Below are positions 1-8,325 of a DNA stretch of 64,000 bases, piece after piece. Within the stretch, counting starts at the first letter, position 1, and each line of letters opens with the position of its first letter. The DNA is from an uncultured Rhodoferax sp. (GTDB lineage Bacteria; Pseudomonadota; Gammaproteobacteria; Burkholderiales; Burkholderiaceae_C). Made by a program: the position numbers and the translations under genes. The stretch spans positions 8,243 through 72,242 of the forward strand of contig NZ_CAMIHB010000020.1 in the NCBI RefSeq assembly GCF_946221635.1. The letters run 5' to 3'. A model generated the notes under the pieces. That model was not told the DNA's origin. It searched no databases and was given only the letters and a program-made list of their open reading frames with translations.

Positions 1-64
1 CCGATACGGCGCTTGCATCGCCCACCGGGCTGACCGGCGGCATGGTGGGAACAGGGCCACTCAT
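1..64 (-). CDS. Possible 5' end of an unidentified gene running off the window
   Basis: An open minus-strand frame starts with ATG at 64 and runs off the left edge. The visible peptide begins MSGPVPTMPPVSP and is rich in proline and valine. A GGAAAG stretch about 7 nt upstream could be a ribosome binding site. About 20 codons are too few to recognise a family. It would be divergent from alkB. Confidence 0.3.
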   Translation of the reverse strand, partial: MSGPVPTMPPVSPVGDASAVS

Positions 65-227
65 GGAACACTTTCCAACGAACTTCTTGGCCTGCGTGTA
101 CTCCCTTCTGCGAGGGCGTCTGGCGGCAAGCGCCAGCGGACGACATCAGGATGAATCCCCAAGTCCGGATTTTCCGTGCTTCGTTTCTTGATGGCAAGCA
201 AGACGCACAGCGGTGCCACAAATCAAA

Positions 228-247
228 TACTGTGCAAAAATACAGTA
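228..247 (+). promoter_or_regulatory. LexA (SOS) box upstream of alkB
   Basis: TACTGTGCAAAAATACAGTA reads as a perfect CTGT-N8-ACAG palindrome with TA flanks, the classical proteobacterial LexA operator. It ends 24 nt before the GTG chosen as the alkB start. Its position implies that the region upstream of 272 is promoter and not coding sequence. Confidence 0.8.
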
Positions 248-271
248 TCTCCAATCCACCTCCGCACCCCC

Positions 272-922
272 GTGGACCTGTTTGACGACCTGCCCCTCGC
301 CGCTGAAGACCTGCGCACCGCCATCGCGCCCGGTGCGGTGCTGCTGCGCGGCCTGGGCCGGGCGGACGATGCGCAGTTGCTGGCCGCAGCCGAGTCCGTC
401 ATCGCCCAGTTGCCGCTGCGCCACCTGCACACGCCGGGCGGCTACACCATGTCCATCCAGACCACGCGCTGCGGCAGCATGGGCTGGACCTCGGAGCCCG
501 GCGGCTACCGCTACGCCGCCGCCAACCCCCAGACCCGCCAGCCCTGGCCCGCCATGCCGCAGTGCCTGATGGACTTTGCGGTGTGCGCCGCTGCCCAGGC
601 GGGCTACCCCGGTTTCGTGCCCGACTCCTGCCTCATCAACCAGTACCTGCCGGGCAACAAACTTGGTCTGCACCAGGACCGCGACGAGCGCGACCTGCGT
701 GCGCCTGTGGTGTCGCTCTCGCTGGGCCTGCCCGCCACCTTTCTCTTCGGCGGCCTGCAGCGCAGCGGCAAAACCCAGCGCTTCCGCCTGGCCCATGGGG
801 ACGTGGTGGTCTGGGGCGGCCCGTCACGCCTGGCGTTTCACGGCGTGCTGCCCGTGGCCGACGGCGACCACCCGCTGGTGGGCCGGCGCCGTATCAACCT
901 CACGTTTCGCAAAGTTGCGTAG
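272..922 (+). CDS. alkB: AlkB, alpha-ketoglutarate/Fe(II)-dependent DNA repair dioxygenase
   Basis: AlkB oxidatively removes methyl lesions (1-methyladenine, 3-methylcytosine) from DNA or RNA, using Fe(II) and 2-oxoglutarate. With a GTG start at 272 the protein has 216 residues, the same as E. coli AlkB. The iron ligands are His134 and Asp136 (LGLHQDRDE) and His190 (RLAFHGV). The 2-oxoglutarate arginines are Arg207 and Arg213 (RINLTFR). All are offset by exactly three from my recollection of the E. coli positions. The frame is also open from ATG 191 and GTG 176, but those starts lie upstream of the LexA box and would add residues unlike the family. No clear Shine-Dalgarno precedes 272. The gene converges on the GntR gene with a 6-nt gap. 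Confidence 0.9.
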   Translation: MDLFDDLPLAAEDLRTAIAPGAVLLRGLGRADDAQLLAAAESVIAQLPLRHLHTPGGYTMSIQTTRCGSMGWTSEPGGYRYAAANPQTRQPWPAMPQCLMDFAVCAAAQAGYPGFVPDSCLINQYLPGNKLGLHQDRDERDLRAPVVSLSLGLPATFLFGGLQRSGKTQRFRLAHGDVVVWGGPSRLAFHGVLPVADGDHPLVGRRRINLTFRKVA

Positions 923-928
923 CGGGGG

Positions 929-1672
929 CTAAGCGCTGCCGGCGCGCTGGCGTGCCAGGTGCACCTGGTGCAGTGTGATCTTGCGCACCTCGGCCTGGCT
1001 GCTGCCAATGTGGGCGCGCAGCAGGCGCGTGGCCTCGTCGCCGCGCTTGCGCAGAATGGCCTTGAGGATCTTGGCGTGCTCGTCGTAGGTGGCCTCGATG
1101 CGCGCCGGCTTGGTGAAATCCAGCCGGCGGATGATGCGGATGCGGTCCGTCACATCGCGGTGCACGCGCGCCATCTCCTCATTGCCGGCGGCTGCCACCA
1201 AGGTGCTGTGGAAGGCCTCGTCCCACTGGCTTACCTGCTGCGTGTCGGTGCTGCGCTGTGCCGGCGGCACCATCCAGATGGCGCTGAGCTGGTCCAGCAG
1301 CGCGTGCTTGATGGGGCGGCGCGATGTGCCGTCTTCGCACAGCGTGTGGGCGGCCGCGGTCTCCAGCACCATGCGCAGGTCGTAGAGCTGGTCAAACTGG
1401 TCAAAGTCAAACGGCAGCACGCGCCAGCCGCTGCGAAACAGCACCTCCACCAAACCTTCCTGCTGCAGCCGGGTCAGCGCCTGGCGCACAGGCGTGCGTG
1501 ACACGCCCAGCCGTTCGCTGATTTCGTTCTCGGTAAAGCGGTCGCCTGGCACCAGGCGGAAATCGCCCACATCGGCCTTGAGCTGGTCGTAGACCTCGTC
1601 TGCACGCGAACGCCGTTCGGCGGCAGGGGCGGCGGGCGCTGGGGTCTTGGGTGTGCGGGTGGTCGTTGGCAT
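929..1672 (-). CDS. GntR-family (FCD/FadR subfamily) transcriptional regulator of the biuret-type operon
   Basis: This 247-residue regulator has an N-terminal winged helix (about residues 25-95, ERLGVSRTPVRQALTRLQQEGL) and a C-terminal FCD ligand domain. Asp and His side chains (WDEAFHSTL, EHAKIL, RAHIGSS) match the usual metal-binding set of FCD domains. The start at 1672 (MPTTTRTPK) is chosen because the frame upstream runs into the preceding gene. It is the last gene of the minus-strand operon, 34 nt after the upstream hydrolase gene. It probably responds to a pathway intermediate and controls the operon through the inverted repeat at 11667-11680. That assignment is inference from linkage. 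Confidence 0.88.
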   Translation of the reverse strand: MPTTTRTPKTPAPAAPAAERRSRADEVYDQLKADVGDFRLVPGDRFTENEISERLGVSRTPVRQALTRLQQEGLVEVLFRSGWRVLPFDFDQFDQLYDLRMVLETAAAHTLCEDGTSRRPIKHALLDQLSAIWMVPPAQRSTDTQQVSQWDEAFHSTLVAAAGNEEMARVHRDVTDRIRIIRRLDFTKPARIEATYDEHAKILKAILRKRGDEATRLLRAHIGSSQAEVRKITLHQVHLARQRAGSA

Positions 1673-1706
1673 CGCACCAAACTCTAGCAGCGTTCGCCGG
1701 GGCGCA

Positions 1707-2369
1707 TCAGCCTTGCAGGCCCTGCAGCAGCAGCGCGCTGGGCGTGGTCCAGCCCACAATGCCGCCTTGCGCATGCACCATGGCCACCGTCGCCGTCTTG
1801 AAGGCCGGGAAGTAGCTCTCGGTGCAATCCTCCAGCAACAGGGCCTCATAGCCGCGGTCATTGGCCTCGCGCATGGAGGTCTGCACGCAGACCTCGGTGG
1901 TCACGCCCATGAACAGCAACTGGCGTATGCCCCGTTCCTGCAGCATCTCGTGCAGGCCGGTGGCGTAGAAGGCGCCCTTGCCGGGTTTGTCGATGACGAT
2001 TTCGCCCTCCGCCGGCGCCAGCTCGGGAATGATCTGGTTGCCCGGCTCTCCCGCGACCAGCACGCGGCCCATGGGGCCCACATCGCCAATGCGCAGCCTA
2101 GGGTTGCCACGGTTGCGCTTGGCCGGCGGGCAGTCCGACAGGTCGGGCGCATGCGCTTCGCGCGTGTGCACCACCAGGCCACCGTGGGCGCGCCACGCCG
2201 CCAGCACGCGCTGGCAGGCCGGAATGATGGCCTGCAGCAGGGACACATCGTTCCCCAGGCTCTCGCCAAAGCCGCCGGGTTCCACAAAGTCGCGCTGCAT
2301 GTCGATGATGACCAGCGCGGCCTGCGCGGGCTCCAGCGAAAAATCAAAGGGCTGTGCGGCAATCTTCAT
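1707..2369 (-). CDS. Isochorismatase-like cysteine hydrolase, candidate triuret/ureide amidohydrolase
   Basis: The product has 220 residues and the cysteine hydrolase fold. The triad can be seen as Asp23 (IIDMQRDF), Lys128 (VIDKPGKGAF) and Cys161 (TTEVCVQTS). The family includes RutB, biuret hydrolase and triuret hydrolase, which cut amide or ureide C-N bonds. It is a divergent paralogue of the product of 3955-4647, sharing GEPG.xIIPELAP, IDKPGKG and ANDRGxE blocks. Two such enzymes beside atzEGF fit a triuret-then-biuret route, so TrtA is the leading guess, but specificity cannot be read from sequence. The start overlaps the ABC ATPase stop (ATGA), with GGAGGA upstream. Confidence 0.85.
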   Translation of the reverse strand: MKIAAQPFDFSLEPAQAALVIIDMQRDFVEPGGFGESLGNDVSLLQAIIPACQRVLAAWRAHGGLVVHTREAHAPDLSDCPPAKRNRGNPRLRIGDVGPMGRVLVAGEPGNQIIPELAPAEGEIVIDKPGKGAFYATGLHEMLQERGIRQLLFMGVTTEVCVQTSMREANDRGYEALLLEDCTESYFPAFKTATVAMVHAQGGIVGWTTPSALLLQGLQG

Positions 2370-3958
2370 GCGTGTCCTCCGCCCATGTGGGCTCCTATTT
2401 CCTTGCGGTCTGCGCTGGCGGCGCTCGTCTCAAACACCACGCGGCCTTCGCTCATCACCACGATGCGGTCGGCCAACTCCAGCAGCTCGTCCAGGTCTTC
2501 GCTGATCAGCAGCACCCCCGCGCCGCGGTCGCGCACCTGCCGGATACGCAGATGGATGTCGGCCACGGCCGAGAAGTCCAGCCCGAACACCGGGTTGGCC
2601 GCAATCAGGACCTTGATGTCGCCCGCCAGCTCGCGCGCCAGCACCGCGCGCTGCACATTGCCGCCGGACAGGCTGCGGATGGGCGCATCCTCGCCCTGCG
2701 TCTTCACGCCCAGGTCGGCAATCCAGGCGCGTGCGCGGTGGCGCCAGGCCGCCTTGCGCAGCCAGCCGCCGCGCGACAGCGGGGGCTGGTCAAAATCGCG
2801 CAGCGCCATGTTGTCCGACACCGAGAGCTCGCCCACGCAGGCATTGCGCAGCGGCTCCTCGGGCAGGCTGCGCACGCACAGCCGGCGGTTTTCTTCGCGC
2901 GTGGCACGGTAGGGCTGGCCGCTGACCTGCACCACGCCATTCAGCCGCGAGCGCTGGCCCACCAGCGCCTCCACCAGCTCGCGTTGGCCGTTGCCCGAGA
3001 CACCGGCTATGCCCAGAATCTCGCCCGCGTGCACCTGCAGGTGCACGCCGTCCAGCGCCAGCTTGCCGCGGTCGCCCATGGCATGCAGGTCGTGCACCTG
3101 CAGGGCCGGGATCGTGTTGTTTGCTATCGTTTCAGGAGCTGCTGGCGCAATAGATTCGGGGGATGGAAGCCCATTTGGCTCTGAAGCGGGCGTGTCTGCG
3201 CTGTTTTCGCCCATCATGGCCTGGGCCAGCAGGGTGGGGTGGGTGTCGGGCACCAGGGCGTGGTGCACGGCGCGGCCGCGGCGTAGCACGGTGACCGCGT
3301 CGGCATAGGCCATCACCTCGCGGAACTTGTGCGTGATGATGATCACCGAGCACTGGCCGCTGTGTGCCAGTTGGCGCACATGGCCCAGTACGTCGTCGGC
3401 TTCCTGCGGCGTCAGCACCGAGGTCGGCTCGTCCAGGATCAGCAGGCGCGGCTTGAGGTAGAGCTGCTTGAGCAACTCCAGCTTCTGTTTCTCGCCCGCT
3501 GCCAGTTCGGCGGGCCGGGCGTCCAGGTCCAACTGGAACGGTGTGGTTGCCAGAAAGGCCGCCAGCTCCGCGCGCTTGGCCTTCCAGTTCACCAGTGCCG
3601 GAATTTGGTTGCCCGCGAGCAGCAGATTTTCGGCGACGCTCATGCCCGGCGCCAGCGTGAAGTGCTGGTACACCATGCCAATACCCAGAGCGCGTGCCAC
3701 CACCGGGTTGGCAATGTCGTGCTCACGGGCGTCGATCAAGATGCCGCCGCCATCGGGCCGCTGGAACCCGGCCACACACTTCACCAGCGTGCTCTTGCCT
3801 GCGCCGTTTTCGCCCAGCAGTGCGTGCACCGTGCCCGGCTCCACACGCATGCTGACCTGGTCCATGGCGGTGAAGCTGCCGAAGCGCTTGGTCAGCGCAT
3901 AGGTCTCCAGCGCCATGGCGCCGGTGGCGGGGCGGGGTGGGGGAATGAGATCGCTCAT
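2366..3958 (-). CDS. ABC importer ATPase of the BMP/nucleoside type (two nucleotide-binding domains)
   Basis: This 530-residue tandem ATPase powers the importer formed with the two permeases at 4775-6735 and the binding protein at 6755-7861. The first domain carries Walker A GENGAGKST and Walker B LLILDEPTS. Its signature is degenerate (LAAGEKQKLEL). The second domain has a degenerate Walker A (GVSGNGQRE), signature LSGGNVQR, and AANPVFGLD in place of canonical Walker B. This pattern is usual for sugar/nucleoside-type ATPases. The start at 3958 overlaps the biuH stop by ATGA, and the stop overlaps the next gene the same way. The linker between the two domains (PNGLPSPESIAPAAPETIAN) is encoded by a copy of the dispersed repeat. 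Confidence 0.92.
   Translation of the reverse strand: MSDLIPPPRPATGAMALETYALTKRFGSFTAMDQVSMRVEPGTVHALLGENGAGKSTLVKCVAGFQRPDGGGILIDAREHDIANPVVARALGIGMVYQHFTLAPGMSVAENLLLAGNQIPALVNWKAKRAELAAFLATTPFQLDLDARPAELAAGEKQKLELLKQLYLKPRLLILDEPTSVLTPQEADDVLGHVRQLAHSGQCSVIIITHKFREVMAYADAVTVLRRGRAVHHALVPDTHPTLLAQAMMGENSADTPASEPNGLPSPESIAPAAPETIANNTIPALQVHDLHAMGDRGKLALDGVHLQVHAGEILGIAGVSGNGQRELVEALVGQRSRLNGVVQVSGQPYRATREENRRLCVRSLPEEPLRNACVGELSVSDNMALRDFDQPPLSRGGWLRKAAWRHRARAWIADLGVKTQGEDAPIRSLSGGNVQRAVLARELAGDIKVLIAANPVFGLDFSAVADIHLRIRQVRDRGAGVLLISEDLDELLELADRIVVMSEGRVVFETSAASADRKEIGAHMGGGHA
3119..3180 (-). repeat. Dispersed repeat copy A, inside the ABC ATPase gene
   Basis: The reverse complement reads AGCCAAAT..., then CCCCC, GAATC, TGCGCCAGCAGCT and GATAGCAAAC. 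It matches the other six copies in this window (9705, 19391, 24792, 26051, 52665, 61539). It is in frame and encodes the linker between the two ATPase halves. Confidence 0.8.
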
Positions 3959-4647
3959 GCCAGTGCCTCCAGCAGCGCGCTGGTGGGGGCATGCGCGCCA
4001 AACACCCCCCCTTGCATGGTGATCATCTTCAGCGCGGCGTCGTGGTTGCCGGGGTCGGTGGCGGCGGTGCCGTCGCTCAGCAGCAGGCATTCAAAGCCGC
4101 GGTCGTTGGCGTCGCGCATGGTGGTGTGCACACATACATCGGTGGTGATGCCCGCGAGGATCAGGTTGGCAATGCCGCGCGTGCGCAGCACCAGCTCCAG
4201 GTCGGTGGCATAGAACGAGCCCTTGCCGGGCTTGTCGATCACCACCTCGCCGGGCAGCGGCGCCAGCTCGGGAATGATCTCCCAGCCCGGCTCGCCGCGC
4301 ACCAGGATGCGGCCGCAGGGCCCGGCGTCGCCAATGCCGATGCCGTTGCGGCCAATCTGCTGCGAGCGCCAGCGCTTGTTGGCCGGCAGGTCGGCCAGGT
4401 CGGGGCGGTGGCCTTCGCGCGTGTGCATCACCGCATAGCCCAGGCTGCGCATGCGCGCCATCAGGCGCTGCAGTGGCGCGATGGGCGCGCGCGTCAGCGC
4501 AATGTCGTAGCCCATGTTGTCCACATAGCCGCCGGGGCCGCAGAAGTCGATCTGCATGTCGATCACCAGCAGCGCCGTGTTGTCGGGCCGCAGGTCGCCG
4601 TTCCAGGGCCAGGCGTAGGGGTTGGCGCTCACAAATTTTGAAGTCAT
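3955..4647 (-). CDS. biuH: Biuret amidohydrolase-like cysteine hydrolase
   Basis: The product (230 residues) is predicted to hydrolyse biuret to allophanate and ammonia. Visible blocks are LLVIDMQIDFCGPGG (Asp30), THREGHRPDLADLPANKRW, VIDKPGKGSF (Lys139) and GITTDVCVHTT (Cys172). The N-terminal NPYAWPWNGDLRPDNTAL segment and the RPDLADLPANKRWRSQ segment closely resemble what I remember of Rhizobium biuret hydrolase. The start at 4647 is preceded by GAGGAC at good spacing. The gene lies between the second permease and the ATPase of the same importer. Sequence alone does not exclude a related ureide as substrate. Confidence 0.85.
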   Translation of the reverse strand: MTSKFVSANPYAWPWNGDLRPDNTALLVIDMQIDFCGPGGYVDNMGYDIALTRAPIAPLQRLMARMRSLGYAVMHTREGHRPDLADLPANKRWRSQQIGRNGIGIGDAGPCGRILVRGEPGWEIIPELAPLPGEVVIDKPGKGSFYATDLELVLRTRGIANLILAGITTDVCVHTTMRDANDRGFECLLLSDGTAATDPGNHDAALKMITMQGGVFGAHAPTSALLEALA

Positions 4648-4692
4648 GGAATAGTCCTCGGAAGAGCGTGCAGATCCCAGGGACACCGCGGG

Positions 4693-4768
4693 ACTAGCTT
4701 GGCTAGACCGCCGGTGTCGCCCCCTGCAAGGGGGGAGGCGGCTACACGCAGTGAGCAAGCAACGGGGG
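4693..4768. repeat. REP-like GC-rich repeat between permease and biuH
   Basis: The segment contains a hairpin (GCCCCCTGCAAGGGGGG) followed by GGCGGCTACACGCAGTGAGCA. The core CCGCCTCCCCCTTxxAGGGGGC is seen again at 55917-55975 in the opposite sense. It fills most of the 127-nt gap, the longest inside the operon. Confidence 0.6.
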
Positions 4769-4774
4769 TGTTCA

Positions 4775-5695
4775 TCATTTGACGGAGGAGAGCTCGCCGG
4801 GGCTGCCCTGCACCACCTGGTTGGGTTTGCAGGTGATCACCAGAATGACCAGCGTGAGCACATAGGGGACGGTGTTGAACAGGTGGTAGCCCCAGCCAAT
4901 ACCGGCCGACTGCAGCGCCGGCCCCAGCGCCCCAGCCCCGCCGAACAGCGCCGCCGCACCAATGCAACGCAGCGGGCTCCAACGCGCAAAGATGACCAGG
5001 GCCACGGCAATCAGACCCTGGCCGCTGGAGATGCCCTCGTTCCAGCTGCCGGGGTAGAACAGGCTCAGGCTGGCGCCACCCAGGCCGGCAATCATGCCGC
5101 CCAGGGTGGTGGCGGCCAGGCGGATGCCGTTGACCGAGTAGCCCAGCGCGCGCGCCGCATGCGCCGAGTCACCCGCCATGCGCACCAGCAGGCCGCAGCG
5201 CGTGCGCGTGAAGGCCCATGCCAAAACGATGGCGATGACCAAGCCCACCGGCAGCAAGGCATTCACTTTCAGCGCCGAGCGGATGGCCGCCGAATCGCTC
5301 CATTCGCCCAGCGCAATCGCGGCAATCTGCGGCGCCTGCGGCTGGATCAGCGGCTTGCCCAGGTAGAAGGCCAGGCCCGTGCCCAGCAGCATGAGCGCAA
5401 TGCCCGTGGCCACGTCGTTCACGCGCGGCAGTGCGCACAGCAGCCCGTGCAACGCCGCCAGCAGGCCACCGGCCAGCGCGCCACACAACACGCCCACCAG
5501 CGCCGAGCCACTGACATAGGCGCCCCCAAAGGCCGCCATGGCAGAGAGCACCAACACCCCCTCCAGCCCCAGGTTGATGCGGCCGGACTTCTCGGTCAGG
5601 CATTCGCCCAGGCTCACAAACAGAAACGGCACACCCACGCGCAGGGCGCCACCCACCAGGCCCGCGAACAGGGCAATCCATTGGTCTGCAGTCAT
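4775..5695 (-). CDS. ABC importer permease, BMP/nucleoside (BPD_transp_2) type
   Basis: An integral inner-membrane protein of 306 residues with about eight to ten hydrophobic helices. It has the family signature of this transporter class: EKSGRINLGLEGVLVLSA near the N-terminus and RMAGDSAHAARALGYSVNGIRL in the cytoplasmic coupling region. It pairs with the larger permease encoded just upstream. The start at 5695 overlaps that gene's stop by ATGA, so the two are translationally coupled. The substrate is inferred from the operon to be biuret, triuret or a related ureide. Transporters of this class usually carry nucleosides or purines. Confidence 0.9.
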   Translation of the reverse strand: MTADQWIALFAGLVGGALRVGVPFLFVSLGECLTEKSGRINLGLEGVLVLSAMAAFGGAYVSGSALVGVLCGALAGGLLAALHGLLCALPRVNDVATGIALMLLGTGLAFYLGKPLIQPQAPQIAAIALGEWSDSAAIRSALKVNALLPVGLVIAIVLAWAFTRTRCGLLVRMAGDSAHAARALGYSVNGIRLAATTLGGMIAGLGGASLSLFYPGSWNEGISSGQGLIAVALVIFARWSPLRCIGAAALFGGAGALGPALQSAGIGWGYHLFNTVPYVLTLVILVITCKPNQVVQGSPGELSSVK

Positions 5696-6735
5696 GCGGC
5701 TTTCCTCCCCGGCAGGCGCAGCCAGTCGCGCTCGCGCAGTGCCTCGCTGGCCAGAATCAGTACAAAGGCAATGCCCTGCAGCACCAGCACCGAGGCATCG
5801 GGCAGGCCCAGGCGGCGCTGCAGCAGGCTGCCCGCCGCGCCAAAGCCGCCAAACACAATGGCCACCGGAATCACGGCCCACGGGTTCTGCCGCGCGATGA
5901 AGGCCACCAAAATGCCGGCGTAGCCATAGCCTGCGATCAGCGAGGCATTGGCGTTGGTGTGCACCGCCACCACCTCCACCGCACCGGCCAGCCCGGCGCA
6001 GGCACCGCCCAGCGCGCAGGCCGCGATGATGAGGCGGGAGGCCGGCAGCCCCACCAGCTGCGCCGTGCGCGGGTTACCCCCCACCACGCGCACCGCAAAG
6101 CCCGAGGCCGTCTGCCCCAGCCACAGCCCCAGGCCCACGCAGGCCAGCAGGCCCAGTACCAGTCCCCAGTGCACATCGGAGCCGCCCATGCCCCCCATGA
6201 GCAGGCCCGCATCCAGCGTGTGGGTGGAGGGCTTGTTCAGGCTGGCCGGGTCGCGCAGCGGCCCCTCCACCAGATGCTTGAACACGCCGATGGCGATGTA
6301 GGCCAGCAGCAGGCTGCTGATGGTCTCGTTGATGCCGCGCACCTGGCGCAGCCAGCCGGCCAGGGCTATCCACAGCGCACCGGCCAGCGCACCCGCCGCA
6401 CACACCACGGCGGTGCCCAGCGCGTTGCCGGGCAGTGGCAGCGCGTGGGCCACGGCCGCACAGGCCAGGCCCCCCAGCACCAGCGCCCCCTCGCCGCCAA
6501 TGACCACCAGCCCCGCACGCGCCGGGATGGCCACGCACAGTGCGGTCAGCATCAGGGGTGCTGCGCGCTGCAGCGTGTTCTGCCATGAGAACCAGTCCCC
6601 AAACGCGCCCTTGAACAGCGTGAGCCAGACGTCCACCGGGTTCACCCCGGCGAAGCTGACAAAGCCGCCAAACAGCAGCAGGGCCAGGCCCACGGCCAGG
6701 GTGGGCAGCAATAGGTCGTTGAGCGTGCGGTGCAT
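5692..6735 (-). CDS. ABC importer permease, BMP/nucleoside (BPD_transp_2) type
   Basis: The product has 347 residues with multiple transmembrane helices. RAGLVVIGGEGALVLGGLA is the counterpart of the GLEG block in its partner. VVGGNPRTAQLVGLPASR is the coupling segment, and INETISSLLLAYIA is characteristic of the larger permease of this family. It heads the permease pair, 19 nt after the binding-protein gene. The function is to form the heteromeric membrane channel of the importer. Confidence 0.9.
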   Translation of the reverse strand: MHRTLNDLLLPTLAVGLALLLFGGFVSFAGVNPVDVWLTLFKGAFGDWFSWQNTLQRAAPLMLTALCVAIPARAGLVVIGGEGALVLGGLACAAVAHALPLPGNALGTAVVCAAGALAGALWIALAGWLRQVRGINETISSLLLAYIAIGVFKHLVEGPLRDPASLNKPSTHTLDAGLLMGGMGGSDVHWGLVLGLLACVGLGLWLGQTASGFAVRVVGGNPRTAQLVGLPASRLIIAACALGGACAGLAGAVEVVAVHTNANASLIAGYGYAGILVAFIARQNPWAVIPVAIVFGGFGAAGSLLQRRLGLPDASVLVLQGIAFVLILASEALRERDWLRLPGRKAA

Positions 6736-6754
6736 GGTGCGTGCGGACCCGTAG

Positions 6755-7861
6755 TCAAATACTGCCGATGACGCCTTCGACCAGGTAGTTCATGCCTTCG
6801 AGCTTCAGGTCGGTCTGGGTCAGCACGGTGCCTGCGGGGATCACCACATTGCCCTTGTTGTCCTTCAGCGGGCCCTTGAAGATGTCGAACTTGCCGGCCA
6901 TCATCTGCGCCTTGATGCCGTCGGCCGCCTTCTTGGCTGCGTCGGTCACGGCGGGGCCGTAGGCCGAGGTTTTCACGTAGCCGTCTTTCAGGCCGCCGCG
7001 CAGGAAGTTGGGATGGGGCTTGCCGGACTTGGCAGCGTCCACCATGGTCTTGTAGGCGGTCAGCCAGTTCCACTCGGCACCGGTCAGGTAGGCCTGGGGT
7101 GCCAGCTTGGCCTGGCTGGCGTGGTAGCCGCACACCATCTTGCCGCGCTTGGCCGCAGTTTCCACAATCACCTTGGGGCCGTCCACGTGCATGGTGAACA
7201 CGTCCACGCCCTGGTCGGCCAGGCTGTTGGTGGCTTCGGCCTCCTTCACGGCCATGGACCAGTCACCCGTGAAGATCACGCTGCAGGTGATGCCGGGCTT
7301 GACCGAGCGCGCACCCATCAGGAAGGCGTTGATGTTGCGCAGCACCTGCGGAATGGGCTTGGCCGCCACAAAGCCGAGCTTGCCGCTCTTGCTCATGTGG
7401 CCGGCCACCACGCCATTGAGGTACTGGCACTCGTCGATGTAGCCGAAGAAGCTGCCCACGTTCTTGGGGTGCTTGCCCTCGGTCCACAGGCCGCCGCAGT
7501 GGGCAAAGCGCACATCGGGGTACTTGGCCGCCATGGCCAGGATGTGCGGGTCAAAGTAGCCGTAGGAGGTGGGGAACAGCAGCGAGGCGCCGTCCTGCGA
7601 AATCATGCCGCCCATGGTCTTTTGCACCACGGCGGTTTCGGGCACGTTTTCCTCTTCCACCACCTTGATGCCGGGCATCTTCTTCAGTTCGGCGGCCGCT
7701 TCGGCCTGGGCCTGGTTGTAGCCAAAGTCGTCCCGCGGGCCCACGTAGATCACGCCCACGGTCAGGGGCTTCTGCGCAAAGGCCAGGGGGCTCAGGCTGG
7801 CGGCGCCCAGGGCGGCCAAGGATTTCAGGGAGTCGCGGCGATTCAAGGTGGGTTGGCTCAT
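6755..7861 (-). CDS. BMP-family periplasmic substrate-binding protein
   Basis: This 368-residue binding protein of the Bmp/Med (PnrA-like) class delivers substrate to the two permeases. The N-terminus NRRDSLKSLAALGAASLSPLAFA looks like a twin-arginine signal peptide (RRDSLK, cleavage after AFA), so export may be via Tat. The mature region carries VGVIYVGPRDDFGYNQAQAEA near the start and NVGSFFGYIDECQYLNGVVAGHMSK, both typical of the family. It follows atzH by 56 nt. Known members bind nucleosides or autoinducer-like ligands. A ureide ligand here is inferred from the gene neighbours. Confidence 0.92.
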   Translation of the reverse strand: MSQPTLNRRDSLKSLAALGAASLSPLAFAQKPLTVGVIYVGPRDDFGYNQAQAEAAAELKKMPGIKVVEEENVPETAVVQKTMGGMISQDGASLLFPTSYGYFDPHILAMAAKYPDVRFAHCGGLWTEGKHPKNVGSFFGYIDECQYLNGVVAGHMSKSGKLGFVAAKPIPQVLRNINAFLMGARSVKPGITCSVIFTGDWSMAVKEAEATNSLADQGVDVFTMHVDGPKVIVETAAKRGKMVCGYHASQAKLAPQAYLTGAEWNWLTAYKTMVDAAKSGKPHPNFLRGGLKDGYVKTSAYGPAVTDAAKKAADGIKAQMMAGKFDIFKGPLKDNKGNVVIPAGTVLTQTDLKLEGMNYLVEGVIGSI

Positions 7862-7917
7862 GGTTCTCTCTCCGGTTCAGGTTGGTGAAGGACTAGCGGG
7901 AAGGGGATAAAGGGTCG

Positions 7918-8325
7918 TCAGGCGCCAGACTCGGTGAGCCAGCTCACATGCGCGGCCACCACGCGCCAGCCCAGCGGCGTGCGCATCCAGGTCTGGCTTT
8001 GGCGGCCGGTCTTGCCGCTGCCGGTGCGGCGGAATTCGCAGTTGGCGGTGGCAAAGTCCTTGCCATAGGTGGTGATGACGGTGCGCAGCAGCTCGCGCGC
8101 CAGCCCTTGCGAGGGCCGCGCTGCGCGGAAGGCCTGGATGGCGGTATAGCCGTACAGGTTTTCGGTGGCGCCGTAGCGCAGGGTGTGCGGGCTGTCCCAG
8201 AACAGCGCGTCGAGCACGGCCACGTCGTTGCCCACCAGGGCCGCTTCGTAGCGCGCAAACACCGCAGTGACTTCGGCCACCACATCGGGCAGGTTCACGG
8301 GCAGGGGCAGGGTGCTGATGTTCAC
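7918..8325 (-). CDS. atzH: AtzH/HpxZ-like protein (DUF3225)
   Basis: A 135-residue protein of the cystatin-like (NTF2-like) fold family, known as AtzH in cyanuric acid operons and HpxZ in oxalurate operons. Characteristic stretches are LFWDSPHTLRYGATENLYGY, AIQAFRAARP and QSQTWMRTPLGWRVVAAHVSWL. A GTG start at 8325 overlaps the atzE stop (GTGA), with GGAG eight nt upstream. Its biochemical role is unsettled. It always travels with the AtzE/AtzG pair. Confidence 0.85.
   Translation of the reverse strand: MNISTLPLPVNLPDVVAEVTAVFARYEAALVGNDVAVLDALFWDSPHTLRYGATENLYGYTAIQAFRAARPSQGLARELLRTVITTYGKDFATANCEFRRTGSGKTGRQSQTWMRTPLGWRVVAAHVSWLTESGA

Noticed and set aside
191..271. N-terminal extension of AlkB from ATG 191
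   Set aside because: It contains a perfect LexA box and AT-rich promoter-like sequence, and it would make the protein longer than the family. The shorter form gives a uniform +3 offset of all catalytic residues.
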